64,000 bases of DNA from GWE2-42-39 sp963662895 (GTDB lineage: Bacteria; Bacteroidota; Bacteroidia; Bacteroidales; Prolixibacteraceae). The stretch covers positions 3,720,001 to 3,784,000 of the forward strand of contig OY759982.1 of the NCBI GenBank assembly GCA_963662895.1, read 5' to 3'. The position numbers and the translations under genes were made by a program. Below are positions 36,231 to 46,300 of this stretch, piece after piece. Within the stretch, counting starts at the first letter, position 1. Every line of letters starts with the position of its first letter. The notes under the pieces were generated by a model. That model made no database searches. It was not told the DNA's origin and saw only the letters and a list, made by a program, of their open reading frames with translations.

Positions 36231-36534
36231 AATATCTGTAATTTTAGGTTGTTCCTTAATTTTATGGCCTTGGGAAATTTCGACTTCAGTCAAAATCTGA
36301 TCGCGAATATTTGTAATACTCACCCCATCCTTATGAATAGGAGGAATAAATAAAATATCACATTTATCGACCACAGCTTGCATCAAAGAATCTGAAATCA
36401 AAGAATCGCCCCGACAGAAGTCAAATGCAAACGTAACACTCTTTGTGCAGACGACAAAACCATCGTTATAGAATCATTAATCAGGAAGCCTTAATCAGGA
36501 ACTATGGAAGCCTTAATCAGAAATTCCGGATGAA
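36231..36534. other. Spacer upstream of the metallophosphoesterase gene
   Basis: This stretch has no gene that I can support. The minus-strand frame of the metallophosphoesterase runs open through 36401. Three copies of TTAATCAG occur at 36477, 36491 and 36513, the first two followed by GGAAGCC at different distances. They resemble in style, not in exact sequence, the ATCAG units on the other side of the gene. Confidence 0.5.
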
Positions 36535-38082
36535 TTAGTTGACAGATTTTATTAGTCCGGGTTTTACTTTTATGTTTTCCCCGGTCACGTTTCTCAGGAC
36601 AATTTGTGCCCCTTTTTCATCTTCGTTAATGGTTACATGATCCATATTCACTTCCTGCACATCATCAAAAACATAAGCTGGCCTGAAATCGTATTCTTTG
36701 GCCGCCACTACGACATTTTTAAATGTAATGCCTGTAGCATGGCGTACATAAAAACCCCATGAAGGTAACTCGCGGAACATGTGAAACTCGGGGTAATCTT
36801 TTATTTGCTCCGGCACCTGGCTTAAACGGCTCAGCGGAACGTAAGCCATTCCTTTCGATGCCCTTCCCGGATAAGTTATTTCAACGTCTTCAATTCTGAT
36901 ATTCTCAACCTCATGCCCCGGAATACCCGTTATTGACGAGGGGAAAGGATTGTGAAAGAAGTTTACAGCCGGGCCTCTCATGTCATAATCGATATCAGGC
37001 CGGCCAAACGCAACCTGCACTTTCATATCATGAATATGAATATTTTTTATACTCCCCGGGGTTTTACCTCCCCTGTGCCCCAGACGGATGAAAATGGCAT
37101 TCCCTGTATTTTTTGCCACAACATTTGAGACTTCAATGTTTTCAATCTCTGCCCCGTCAACCGATTCGATGGCTATTACCGAGCGAAAAGTATCGTAAAT
37201 TTTAAGATTTTCGATGGTTACGTTTTTAAAACCGCCATACGATGCCGAACCAAATTTAATGGCACTGGCACTGGTCCTTAACGTACAGTTCGCAATATAA
37301 ATGCTGTCGTTAGCATATCCGGGATAGTATGATTTCAGGCAAATACCATCATCGGCAGAATTTACCTCACAGTTTGTTATGCTCACGTTGCGGCAATCTG
37401 ATATATCCATCCCGTCATTGTTCCAGTAAGCACGGTTGAGTACCTTAACCCCGTCTATCTTCAGGTTATGGCATAACTCGAACGAGAGCCCCCAACAGGA
37501 GCTGTTTTGAAGTTCCAAACCTGAAATACTGACATTCGTGCAGGTAGAAAAACGAAAAAGTTTTGGGCGCATCGTTTCGTTTGGCCGCATGTTGTGGATA
37601 TTGTAATTAGGATCAACCCGTTCTCCGATGTGGTGCAAACTGTCGATATTTAATGCCAGGGCCCTTCCCTGCCCGTCAATTTTCCCTTCTCCAGAGATCG
37701 TTATATTATCAGCCCTGTATGCAACCAGGAGTGCCATCTGGGAATTATCGTCCTTTTTATCGGCTTCCGGCCTGCCGGGCATTTCCAGTTCTGTATAATG
37801 ATAAGGGTTTGGGCTTCCGAGCAAAACGCCCCCTTTTTCAAGATGCAGGTGGATATTGGATTTCATTTGCAAACTGCCGGTAAGAAATTTTCCTGCCGGA
37901 ACGATTAATTTACCGCCACCAGTCTCTGATAGTTGGTCAATAGCCGACTGAATCGCTTTGGTATTTATTGTCTGTCCGTCGGATTTTGCCCCGAAATCAA
38001 GAATATTGTACTCTTTTGCCTGAATTCCGGTTGTAAATATCAGGCATAAAATTAAACTAATGCAGACTTTTAAATGGTTCAT
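36535..38082 (-). CDS. GH28 polygalacturonase-type glycoside hydrolase (secreted)
   Basis: A 515-residue right-handed beta-helix protein with a signal peptide (MNHLKVCISLILCLIFTTGIQA). The N-terminal YNILDFGAKSDGQTINTKAIQSAID is the usual GH28/pectate-helix start. Catalytic motifs are WNNDGMDI, SADDGICLKS (the two-aspartate site) and LGHRGG. GH28 enzymes hydrolyse galacturonic-acid links, including those next to rhamnose in rhamnogalacturonan. The nearby rhamnose genes make a rhamnogalacturonan-like substrate attractive, but the linkage is not proven. It lies in line with the lyase and SusCD genes. Confidence 0.88.
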   Translation of the reverse strand: MNHLKVCISLILCLIFTTGIQAKEYNILDFGAKSDGQTINTKAIQSAIDQLSETGGGKLIVPAGKFLTGSLQMKSNIHLHLEKGGVLLGSPNPYHYTELEMPGRPEADKKDDNSQMALLVAYRADNITISGEGKIDGQGRALALNIDSLHHIGERVDPNYNIHNMRPNETMRPKLFRFSTCTNVSISGLELQNSSCWGLSFELCHNLKIDGVKVLNRAYWNNDGMDISDCRNVSITNCEVNSADDGICLKSYYPGYANDSIYIANCTLRTSASAIKFGSASYGGFKNVTIENLKIYDTFRSVIAIESVDGAEIENIEVSNVVAKNTGNAIFIRLGHRGGKTPGSIKNIHIHDMKVQVAFGRPDIDYDMRGPAVNFFHNPFPSSITGIPGHEVENIRIEDVEITYPGRASKGMAYVPLSRLSQVPEQIKDYPEFHMFRELPSWGFYVRHATGITFKNVVVAAKEYDFRPAYVFDDVQEVNMDHVTINEDEKGAQIVLRNVTGENIKVKPGLIKSVN

Positions 38083-38129
38083 TATTGTATTTTTCTACTG
38101 TTTTAGCAGACAAATGTAAATTTTTTCTC

Positions 38130-40064
38130 TTATAAAGGCGTTATCCTGATAGTGCTTTCACCTTTTTGTTCCGGTGAATGCATTGTAAATACAATCCGGG
38201 TAATACCCCTAGGCCAAAAGCGTCTCAATCCGCTGTCAGTCACACCATGGAATTCTATTTTGGGAGTAAGGATATTGGGATTATACTTCAGTTCCAGGTT
38301 GTAATCATCATTGTATCCCGTCAAATGAATAATACCTGGTTTTACTTCACGAACCTGACAATACAGCATGAGGTTTACTGAAGTCGTGTCCGTTGTTTTT
38401 GTCAACTCATACAGATCCCTTATAATAAACTTTTTGCCACGTTGTAACTGATAGGTTCTCTCCCATCTTTTTACTCCGGCTTCTTCCGGATATGCCAATG
38501 CAATATCAGTAGAGAATGTAACTTGTTTGTCATCGGCTTTACAGGAGGTATGACTTGCTTTAAATTCCCGTCCGTTCCGTTGATCAATCCCGTTTATTTC
38601 AGGTAAATTATGATATTGCGATTGCATCGTCCATATATCATATCGACTGTTGCTGAATGTCTTCGCAGTATATTTCTCCCGTCCGATATCAATAATGCAT
38701 GGTTTTCCATTGTAATAAACGATACAGGAACCGACATCATTATGATTATGACTTTCGGCATTATTCCCGCCTTTTGCTGCGAAGAAAAATCCCTGGGACG
38801 AACCGGCTTTATCACGGGCACCGGCTATCTCTATATCGGGTAACCAGAAATCGCTGATCAAAACATCTTCAGCCTGAGAATTTTCAATTTGCTCCAACTG
38901 CATTAATTGCACAATTTGCTCGTCCACTTTTCCATTCGGAGTCTTTTGTCCCCAGTTTTGTTTCCGGGCCAGATAAGCCCCGAATTTTTGCATTAGTGAA
39001 TCGCCTGCCGCTTTCCCGTATTCAAAAATGATATCAGGACGGCTGCCGGTTATAGCATCGGCATCAGCAAAATTGATAAAGTAGGGATATTCGATATAAA
39101 CTTTATAAATGTAACTTCCGATATTTTTAATAAGATGATTGTCAAATACATTGAAATTACCACCTGTAGCTTTCTTTAACAGGTCAAGGCATTGAAAAAG
39201 CGAAGCTCCTGCCCTTCCCCAATACGAGGGACCTTCATCACAGCCGCCGTCGTCGGGATAATCATTCACAAACTGGTCAAGCGATTTTACTACTTTCTCC
39301 ACTCCGGCAACTTTTTTCTCCTGATTATCTTCTAAAATTAAAATTGCTGTAAGTATATTGTAGTTCGTCCATGGATTCCAGTTATTTACCGAGCGGCTTC
39401 CATCCAATCCCTGCCACCAAAAATCGTTACGCTCATAATAAGGGATCACTGCCTTTTTCATAATCTCACTTTTGAGCCGTTTGGCAATTAACGGATGAAT
39501 TTTATCAAATTCGTCTTTAAATAAAAACCACGTCCACGAAAGGATATTGGCGATTTCGCCTACGCCAAGATCAATCGTAGGTTCGTTAACATCAGGCAAA
39601 CCCGGAGGAGCTTTCTGCAAATAAAAATGTGCTGACCATCCCCACCATGTCTGTTCACTATAGAACCAGACTCCATTGACAATTTGATCGGTAAACCGAC
39701 CTTTTCCTTCGGCTAATTCGCCCATTACCAGTGCTGTCAAAGCCGAACGCGGGACATTATATACTTCATCACGACGATCGCCGGAACGGATAAATTCAAG
39801 ATAATCAGTAGCCTTAACAGACGGCCAGTTGTAATTCAGCGCTGCTTCTGCTCCTTTAATATATTTATTCCTGATGCCGGGAGGTAAATTATCCCAGAAA
39901 CCACGATTACGGTAAATGGGGAAATCAAGCTCAGAAAAATTTTTAACCAGCGATTGTGCCAAATTAATTCTCCGGGCTTCTTTCTGTAGCAAACCCCGTT
40001 TTTCGGCTGTAAAACCATAAAGTGAGACCCCCAGCAAAAACATAAACAAAACAAACTTTCTCAT
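38130..40064 (-). CDS. Heparinase II/III-family polysaccharide lyase
   Basis: About 644 residues from the ATG at 40064, with a signal peptide (MRKFVLFMFLLGVSLYGFTA). The N-terminal half is an (alpha/alpha) toroid (PRSALTALVMGELAEG, SWTWFLFKDEFDKIHP, GLDGSRSVNNWNPWTNYN). The C-terminal half is the heparinase II/III beta domain with the conserved ESHNHNDVGSCIVYYNGKPCIIDIG. Enzymes of this group cleave uronate-containing polysaccharides by beta-elimination. The histidine and tyrosine of this domain fit a working lyase; the substrate is unknown. Confidence 0.82.
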   Translation of the reverse strand: MRKFVLFMFLLGVSLYGFTAEKRGLLQKEARRINLAQSLVKNFSELDFPIYRNRGFWDNLPPGIRNKYIKGAEAALNYNWPSVKATDYLEFIRSGDRRDEVYNVPRSALTALVMGELAEGKGRFTDQIVNGVWFYSEQTWWGWSAHFYLQKAPPGLPDVNEPTIDLGVGEIANILSWTWFLFKDEFDKIHPLIAKRLKSEIMKKAVIPYYERNDFWWQGLDGSRSVNNWNPWTNYNILTAILILEDNQEKKVAGVEKVVKSLDQFVNDYPDDGGCDEGPSYWGRAGASLFQCLDLLKKATGGNFNVFDNHLIKNIGSYIYKVYIEYPYFINFADADAITGSRPDIIFEYGKAAGDSLMQKFGAYLARKQNWGQKTPNGKVDEQIVQLMQLEQIENSQAEDVLISDFWLPDIEIAGARDKAGSSQGFFFAAKGGNNAESHNHNDVGSCIVYYNGKPCIIDIGREKYTAKTFSNSRYDIWTMQSQYHNLPEINGIDQRNGREFKASHTSCKADDKQVTFSTDIALAYPEEAGVKRWERTYQLQRGKKFIIRDLYELTKTTDTTSVNLMLYCQVREVKPGIIHLTGYNDDYNLELKYNPNILTPKIEFHGVTDSGLRRFWPRGITRIVFTMHSPEQKGESTIRITPL

Positions 40065-40246
40065 AACTATTTTTAATGTATCAAAGTAGAAATAATAAAA
40101 ACGAAAATTATTTTTCGAACACTTGCTCCATTGGACTTCCAATCCAGACCTGGGCTGTTTTAGATTAAAGTCGCATTAACATTAAGGAATTCTTCATTTG
40201 TCTGATGATCCTATTGATTTTGATATAATGTTCAGATAGTACGGAT

Positions 40247-41101
40247 TTAAAGATGCAAGTTCTTCTTCTTCAGATATAGTAACAATTCCTCAGGAAAATC
40301 AGTTTCTATAATATTAATATGTTTTTTTGTGATTTTATTGAATCCGGTTCCGTTTTCTTCTTCTAAATGGTCATATTTTCCCAGAGCATTTCCTGATAAT
40401 CTTATTCCTTTCTGTATAACCTCTTTGGTCCATTTATCTTCATAAAAAGAAAAATCAATCTGGATAAGTTGGATATTGGGATAGGTAAGAATTTTTTCAA
40501 CATCGTCTTTGGAATAAGCTCTTGGCCAAACAATAATATTCGGATCAAGGTTATTGAGTTTAGCCAATAATTCATAGTGATTATACACATAAAAAAGTGC
40601 CTGCTTTTCCATTCCTTTTTTCTTTATAGTCCGGTAAGCCTCAGAAATAGCATCTTTGCCTGCCTTAAAGTCGATATTAATCAGAACCTCTCCTTTTAAC
40701 ACATCAAGCGCTTCGTCAAAAGTCAGAATTTTTTGATCCGTTGATTTACCGTTAAATAATAAATTGTACTTTTTCACTTCTTTGAGGGTCAAATCTTTTA
40801 ACTCTCCTTTCCCGTTGGTAACCCGGTCAATGGTCTCATCATGAAGAATAACCAATTGGTGGTCTTTGGTTTTCCTTACATCAATTTCAACAATATCGAC
40901 CTGCAAACGAATGGCTTCTTTCAAGGCAGCCAAAGAATTCTCAGGATATTTTTGATGGGCAGCCCGGTGTGCTGTCACCAGAATATGTTCAGGATGATTC
41001 TCAAATTCATCCAGTAAAAAATCCAGCCTGGATTGTTGTGCTAATGTTCCATTAAAGAAACATACAAAAGCACATAAAGTAATTAATATTTTCCTGCTCA
41101 T
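40247..41101 (-). CDS. Glycerophosphodiester phosphodiesterase-like protein (secreted)
   Basis: About 284 residues from the ATG at 41101 (MSRKILITLCAFVCFFNGTLAQ); a longer frame runs to 41140. The GDPD fold is visible: VTAHRAAHQKYPENSLAA (catalytic His and Glu; the usual HRG is HRA), VEIDVRKTKDHQLVILHD, and IDFKAG. Family members cut glycerol-phosphodiesters; PUL copies are thought to act on glycerophosphate-bearing polymers or lipids. It follows SusD on the minus strand after a gap with a strong hairpin. Substrate unknown. Confidence 0.82.
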   Translation of the reverse strand: MSRKILITLCAFVCFFNGTLAQQSRLDFLLDEFENHPEHILVTAHRAAHQKYPENSLAALKEAIRLQVDIVEIDVRKTKDHQLVILHDETIDRVTNGKGELKDLTLKEVKKYNLLFNGKSTDQKILTFDEALDVLKGEVLINIDFKAGKDAISEAYRTIKKKGMEKQALFYVYNHYELLAKLNNLDPNIIVWPRAYSKDDVEKILTYPNIQLIQIDFSFYEDKWTKEVIQKGIRLSGNALGKYDHLEEENGTGFNKITKKHINIIETDFPEELLLYLKKKNLHL

Positions 41102-41530
41102 TTGTTTTATTGTTCTGTTACAAATCATTTTCTTATTCATTCTTCATTCTCCTTTGACTGACCTAGAAGGAAGACCCATTTTTCTGATCTTATCCCCAAC
41201 CCCCAAATATAGGGAAGAAATCAAAAAAATCGATCCGGTTTCCCCGGGACCTTAGTCTCTGTTTCGTAATAACCTGACCATTTCTCAACAGTTCCTTAGG
41301 GAAAACCGGATGGATCTTTCGATTTTGAAGGAATCGGTTAAAGTAAAATTGCCCATAAACAAAATTATTGAACGAACCTTTGATGGTTAGCTTTATGAGC
41401 AATGTCTTTAAAATTATTGAGCGTACCCTGAAACCTCCGTATCAGAAATTTTTCAGGGTACGCTTTCTTTACTTTATTTCCAATAACTTACATTTTAAAA
41501 CATCCAATATCTGAAAAGCATGTATGAAAG
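41102..41530. other. Spacer between susD-like and GDPD genes
   Basis: No supported gene. The stretch contains the hairpin at 41421-41463. A short plus-strand frame (from about 41257 to a TAG at 41388) has no recognisable protein. The rest holds nothing I can name. Confidence 0.5.
41421..41463. terminator. Strong hairpin after the susD-like gene, probable terminator or attenuator
   Basis: GCGTACCCTGAAA (41421-41433) pairs perfectly with TTTCAGGGTACGC (41451-41463), a 13 bp stem with a 17-base loop. It lies 68 bases past the SusD stop on the minus strand. Only weak T-runs flank it on that strand (TCAATAATTTT). It may end or weaken transcription between SusCD and the downstream enzymes, or simply protect the 3' end of the SusCD message. 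Confidence 0.55.
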
Positions 41531-43291
41531 CTAGTTGCTCCATCCATCGTTTTGTTTCAGACTGGAGTTCATTTCCAGCTCAGTTTGCGGAATAGGCCAG
41601 GAGGTTATATAATCTCCCTGATAAGAATAAGAATAAATATTTTCACCCCAACATTCTTTTAAACCATTACCATCATAAAAAACTTTTTCTTCCCACGTTC
41701 CCCATCTCAACTCATTATAATAATCTATCCCTTCATTTGGAAATTCACGTCTGGACTCATCCTGAATGCGTTCTCTCAAATCATCCTGACCGGTTACTGT
41801 TGTTTCTTCAAATGAATTAAATAAAGCAACGCCGGCTCTTTCCCTAACCTGATTCACCAAATCAATTGCTTCATCACTTTCACCAAGTTCATTTAAAGCT
41901 TCTGCCCACATCAGTATCACCTCAGCATAACGTATAATTGGGAAATCAATAGGCCCATAGGTTCTGCTAGGAGTTTCACTGGTTCCCTCGTATACAAACT
42001 TCCGGTACAGATAATAGAAATAGCTTGTTGTGTTTGATCTCAAATCACCATACGTCCCGTCGCTACGATAAGGCCATCGGCTTGTTACAGTATAATCGCT
42101 TCCATTATATACACCGAGATAAGTAGAATAAGGAGTTATTACATTATAATCAAGACGGGGATCGCGGTTTTCGTAGGCTTTTAATATACGTTCTTCATTT
42201 CCGTTTGGCAAGTAGTAATCCATGTTGGCGCCTCTTATTTGTGCCGCCGAAATTTCATCACTTGTAAGATTATCCCGTAAAAAGAACACTTCCCGTTCCT
42301 GAGTGGTAAGATTCGACCATTCAGGAATAACGTCACTCCAATTAAATGGGGAACCATCTACATTTTCATAAAGATCAACAAGGTTGGGCGAAATTAACAC
42401 GCAATTCCAGCAGGAGCCATAAGAAGAACGCGTTCCACATATTTTTTGGGTTGTCGAACCATATCCGTCCACGCCTATATTTTGGATCGCAAAGATCATC
42501 TCGTCACATTGTTCATTCGCCTCTTTAAACAGGGTCTTATAATCATTAAACAGAGAATAGCCACAGTCTTTTACCTTCTGAAAATCGGCTGCTGCTGAAG
42601 TATAATCTTTGGTATACATATAAGCTTTCCCACGAAGGGCATAAGCTGCCCCTTTTGTTACGTGACCGTAATTACCGTCCCCTGCATCATATTTGTCGGG
42701 CAGATTACTTTCTTTAACACAATCTGTCAGATCATTAATAATAACCTGCCATACCTCTGCTTCAGAAGAACGGGCCTTAGTTGCCTCATCTGCTGAAAAT
42801 GGTTCCAGATATACAGGAACTCCTTTCCACATCTGATTTAACCGATAGTAGAAATAAGCCCTCAAAAATTTGCATTCAGCAACATAACGTGCTTTTTTGT
42901 TATCATCTGACGGAGATTTAAGTGGAATATTCTGAATCGCGTCATTTGCCCTTTGGATTCCTTCGTAAAAATATTTCCAGTAGTTCCTGAAATAAGAATC
43001 ACTTGCTGTTAATGTTCCTACTAAAAAATCATCGGTATATTTGGTCTGCCCGGTAAATCCAAGGCGATCCATTTCATACAACTCGTATCCGTCCATGCTT
43101 GAGGCCATTCCTAAACGTAAGGCGGCATAGACACCGCTAACTCCCATATCTGTTAAATTATCAGTTGTCCACATTGTTTCAGTTGCAACATCTGAATAAG
43201 AACTGGAATCAAGTAAATTTGAATCGCAGGAGGCAACCAGTAATTCAACGAGTACTAAAATGTATAAGAAAAGCTTTTTCATTTTTTTCAT
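41531..43291 (-). CDS. SusD/RagB-family nutrient-binding lipoprotein
   Basis: A 586-residue outer-membrane lipoprotein (lipobox LVASC, Cys22). SusD signatures are helical TPR-type segments with YFYYRLNQMWKGVPVYLEPF, FPIIRYAEVILMWAEALNELG and AIDLVNQVRERAGV, and the C-terminal DESRREFPNEG region. It caps the SusC-like channel and binds the glycan. It follows the SusC gene by 9 bases on the minus strand. Confidence 0.95.
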   Translation of the reverse strand: MKKMKKLFLYILVLVELLVASCDSNLLDSSSYSDVATETMWTTDNLTDMGVSGVYAALRLGMASSMDGYELYEMDRLGFTGQTKYTDDFLVGTLTASDSYFRNYWKYFYEGIQRANDAIQNIPLKSPSDDNKKARYVAECKFLRAYFYYRLNQMWKGVPVYLEPFSADEATKARSSEAEVWQVIINDLTDCVKESNLPDKYDAGDGNYGHVTKGAAYALRGKAYMYTKDYTSAAADFQKVKDCGYSLFNDYKTLFKEANEQCDEMIFAIQNIGVDGYGSTTQKICGTRSSYGSCWNCVLISPNLVDLYENVDGSPFNWSDVIPEWSNLTTQEREVFFLRDNLTSDEISAAQIRGANMDYYLPNGNEERILKAYENRDPRLDYNVITPYSTYLGVYNGSDYTVTSRWPYRSDGTYGDLRSNTTSYFYYLYRKFVYEGTSETPSRTYGPIDFPIIRYAEVILMWAEALNELGESDEAIDLVNQVRERAGVALFNSFEETTVTGQDDLRERIQDESRREFPNEGIDYYNELRWGTWEEKVFYDGNGLKECWGENIYSYSYQGDYITSWPIPQTELEMNSSLKQNDGWSN

Positions 43292-43300
43292 TTTTTGGAG

Positions 43301-46300
43301 TTAGAAACTTACATTTATACCTAATGACATTTGTCTCATCGTAGGATACTTCATACCACTTCCTACCTCAGGATCAAGAATCGGATAATCTGTTATCACA
43401 AATAAATTTTCTCCTGAAACATATATTCTTGCCTTCTCCATTCTTAATTTGTTAATTAGTGTTTTAGGAAGCGTATAACCGATCTGAAGGTTTTTAAGTT
43501 TTATGTATGAAGCATTGAATAGATAAAAAGTGTTTGAAAGATCATTTTGTATATCAGAACCTTTTTGTCTGAGCCGTGGATATTTCCCATTAACGTTTGT
43601 CCTTGTATCTGTTGGATTCCCCGGATCATAAAAATAATGGTTATCAGCGATCATGAGTGATACTCCATACCCTTCCTTTACTAAAGAATTTGTATATGCA
43701 GTACCATTCCAGAAATAAGACATTCCTGCACTCCCGGAAAAAATAAATGACAGATCAAAATTTTTATATGTCAGGCTTCCTGAAAATCCAAAATTATATT
43801 TCGGGGTAGCCGTTTTTCCGGTAAATACTTTATCATAAGTATTTCCGTAAATGCCATCTCCATTATTATCCGCATAAATAAAATCGCCATAATAGATATT
43901 ATTTTTTGAGATGGACGCACCTGGCTGGAAGGAATATCCGGCATCCATCATCGACTGCAACCAGTCCATATCATTTTCGGTTCTGATCATTCCATCCTTA
44001 GGACCTCCGTTAATATTTACACTTCCGTCTCCATTATAATAGGTTCCATCACCTTTGTACTCATCCAGTAAATAGTATTCATTAATTGGGTGATCTTCTA
44101 CAACTCTTGTATCTGACCCACTGGAAACATCACCAAGATTAGAAGAATAGGTTGTGTGACTTTCGTCCCATCCCCTTTCCAACGCGCCTTTATACTTTTT
44201 TACCCGGTTATAATTATACGCAAAATTTACTTTAGCATTATATTCAACTCTGCCAACTTTCCCATGATGACCAACTGACACTTCTATCCCCTTGTTTAAT
44301 ACCTCTGCTATATTTTCAACTGCGGCTGATGCAGTCCCTACTGTTAACGGGATTGTCGGGGTGTATAAAATACCATCAGTATATTTACGGTACAAATCCA
44401 ATTCAAAATCCAACGACCCCCCATATAATGTTCCATCTATACCGAAATTCGTTAAGGTTGTTGTTTCCCATTTTAAATTTGAATTTGCTAATTGTGCAAC
44501 AGCAAGTCCGTTCGCTTCGCTTCCACCAAAAGAATAGTTCGTTGATGAATAAGTTGCCTGATATAAATAATTGTCTGCCTCATTATTATAATTTGTTGTG
44601 TTATTTCCTGTTTGCCCCCAAGACAAACGTATTTTCAAATTGTCTAAAAATCCTTTAAACTGATTCATGAACGGCTCTTCCGATATTCTCCATCCGGCAG
44701 AAAAAGCAGGGAATATGCCCCACCTTTTATCCGAAGAAAAACGGGAAGAACCATCGTAACGACAAACAGCTTCCAACAAATATTTACTCATGTAGGCATA
44801 ATTTAAACGTCCGAACCAGGAACGCATCGCATAATCATATTCGTTTCCTTCCGAGGATAAAACAGATGTCGCTGAATTTAAGGTTGTGATCGTCTCATCA
44901 GTCAGCCCTTTCTTTTTAGTATTAAAGTTGTAATAGTTGTAGTAATATTGATTATAACCCACCAAAGCTCCGAAATCGTGCTTCCCGTTAAATGTTTTAT
45001 TGTAGCGCAGTAAACTTTCCAGCGTTACCATATAATTTTTACTAAAAGAATAATAGGTAGTTAAATCTTGTGGATCTCCATTAACTATTTCAACAGATTC
45101 ATTTGTAAGAAAATTCCACTTTTCATAAGAAAGAGGATGGGAATTGGATTCTGAAAAATTCGTTTTATAATTTACCTTAGACTCTAATGTCAGACCATCC
45201 AATATCCGGAGATTTGCAAACATTGTTGTATTAAAACTCGTAGCGTTTTTATCACCATCCGTATCGTACAAACGGGAAAGTATATTATTTGAGGTAGGAG
45301 ATTCTTCTGTCGCTGACGGATATCCGTATTTTTCAGCATAACAGGGATAAAGCCCTGGAGTAGTCTCTCTCAGATAAGAAAATGCACTACTTGTACTTCC
45401 CATTCCTTTTGAAGATAGCTGTCCATACGTATGGGTTCCGATAGTCAGGAATTTTGCAACTTCTGTTTGCAGATTAATCCGCATTTGATAACGCTCATAC
45501 CCGGTTCTGGGCATTGTTCCGGGATTGTTTAGATATCCCATCGAAAGTAAAAACTGTGTCTTTTCAGTTCCTCCGTTCAACGAAATACTATGTTTTTGCA
45601 AAACCTTATTTTGAAAAATGGCATCAGCCCAGTCTGTATTAGGATAGGCCACGTAATTTGGAATACCCTCATCAGTCAGTCTGTTCGGGTCTTTTGATTT
45701 CTCCCGCCAGGTATCTATTGTCGATTGTGAATAAATAGGATCAATATCAGAGTTTTCATAACCTTCATTAACTAATTCCATGTGCCGGGCATAATTTGTC
45801 ACGAATTCAGGCATACGACTGGGTGAGGTTAATGACATAGATCCGGAATAAGTTACAGAAATTTTATTTTTTTCCCCTTTTTTCGTCGTAACCAAAATAA
45901 CACCATTTGAAGCTCTGGCACCATAGATTGAAGCTGCTGCTGCATCTTTTAATATCGAAATATTTTCGACATCTTCCGGATTGACGGCATCCAAAGAACC
46001 AGGAATTCCATCAACTACAACTAAGGCGGTATTCGAGTTCAAGGTTCCAAGCCCACGAATTCGAATAGTTGCACCGTCATCTCCAGGGTTCCCGGATTCC
46101 TGATAAACATATACTCCGGAACTTAAGCCGGTAAGCGCCGATGATAAATTAGTTACAGCCCTGCTTTCCAGTTCCTGGGACTGGACGGTTGAAACAGAAC
46201 CGATCAAATTTACCTTCTTTTGAGTTCCATATCCGATAGCCACAACCTCTTCTATGCCTATATTTTCTTCCTGCATCACCACATCAATCGCAATTTTTCC

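Noticed and set aside
41257..41388. Open plus-strand stretch ending in FDG-stop
   Set aside because: About 43 codons without start signal or recognisable domain; likely chance, although a decayed gene end cannot be excluded.
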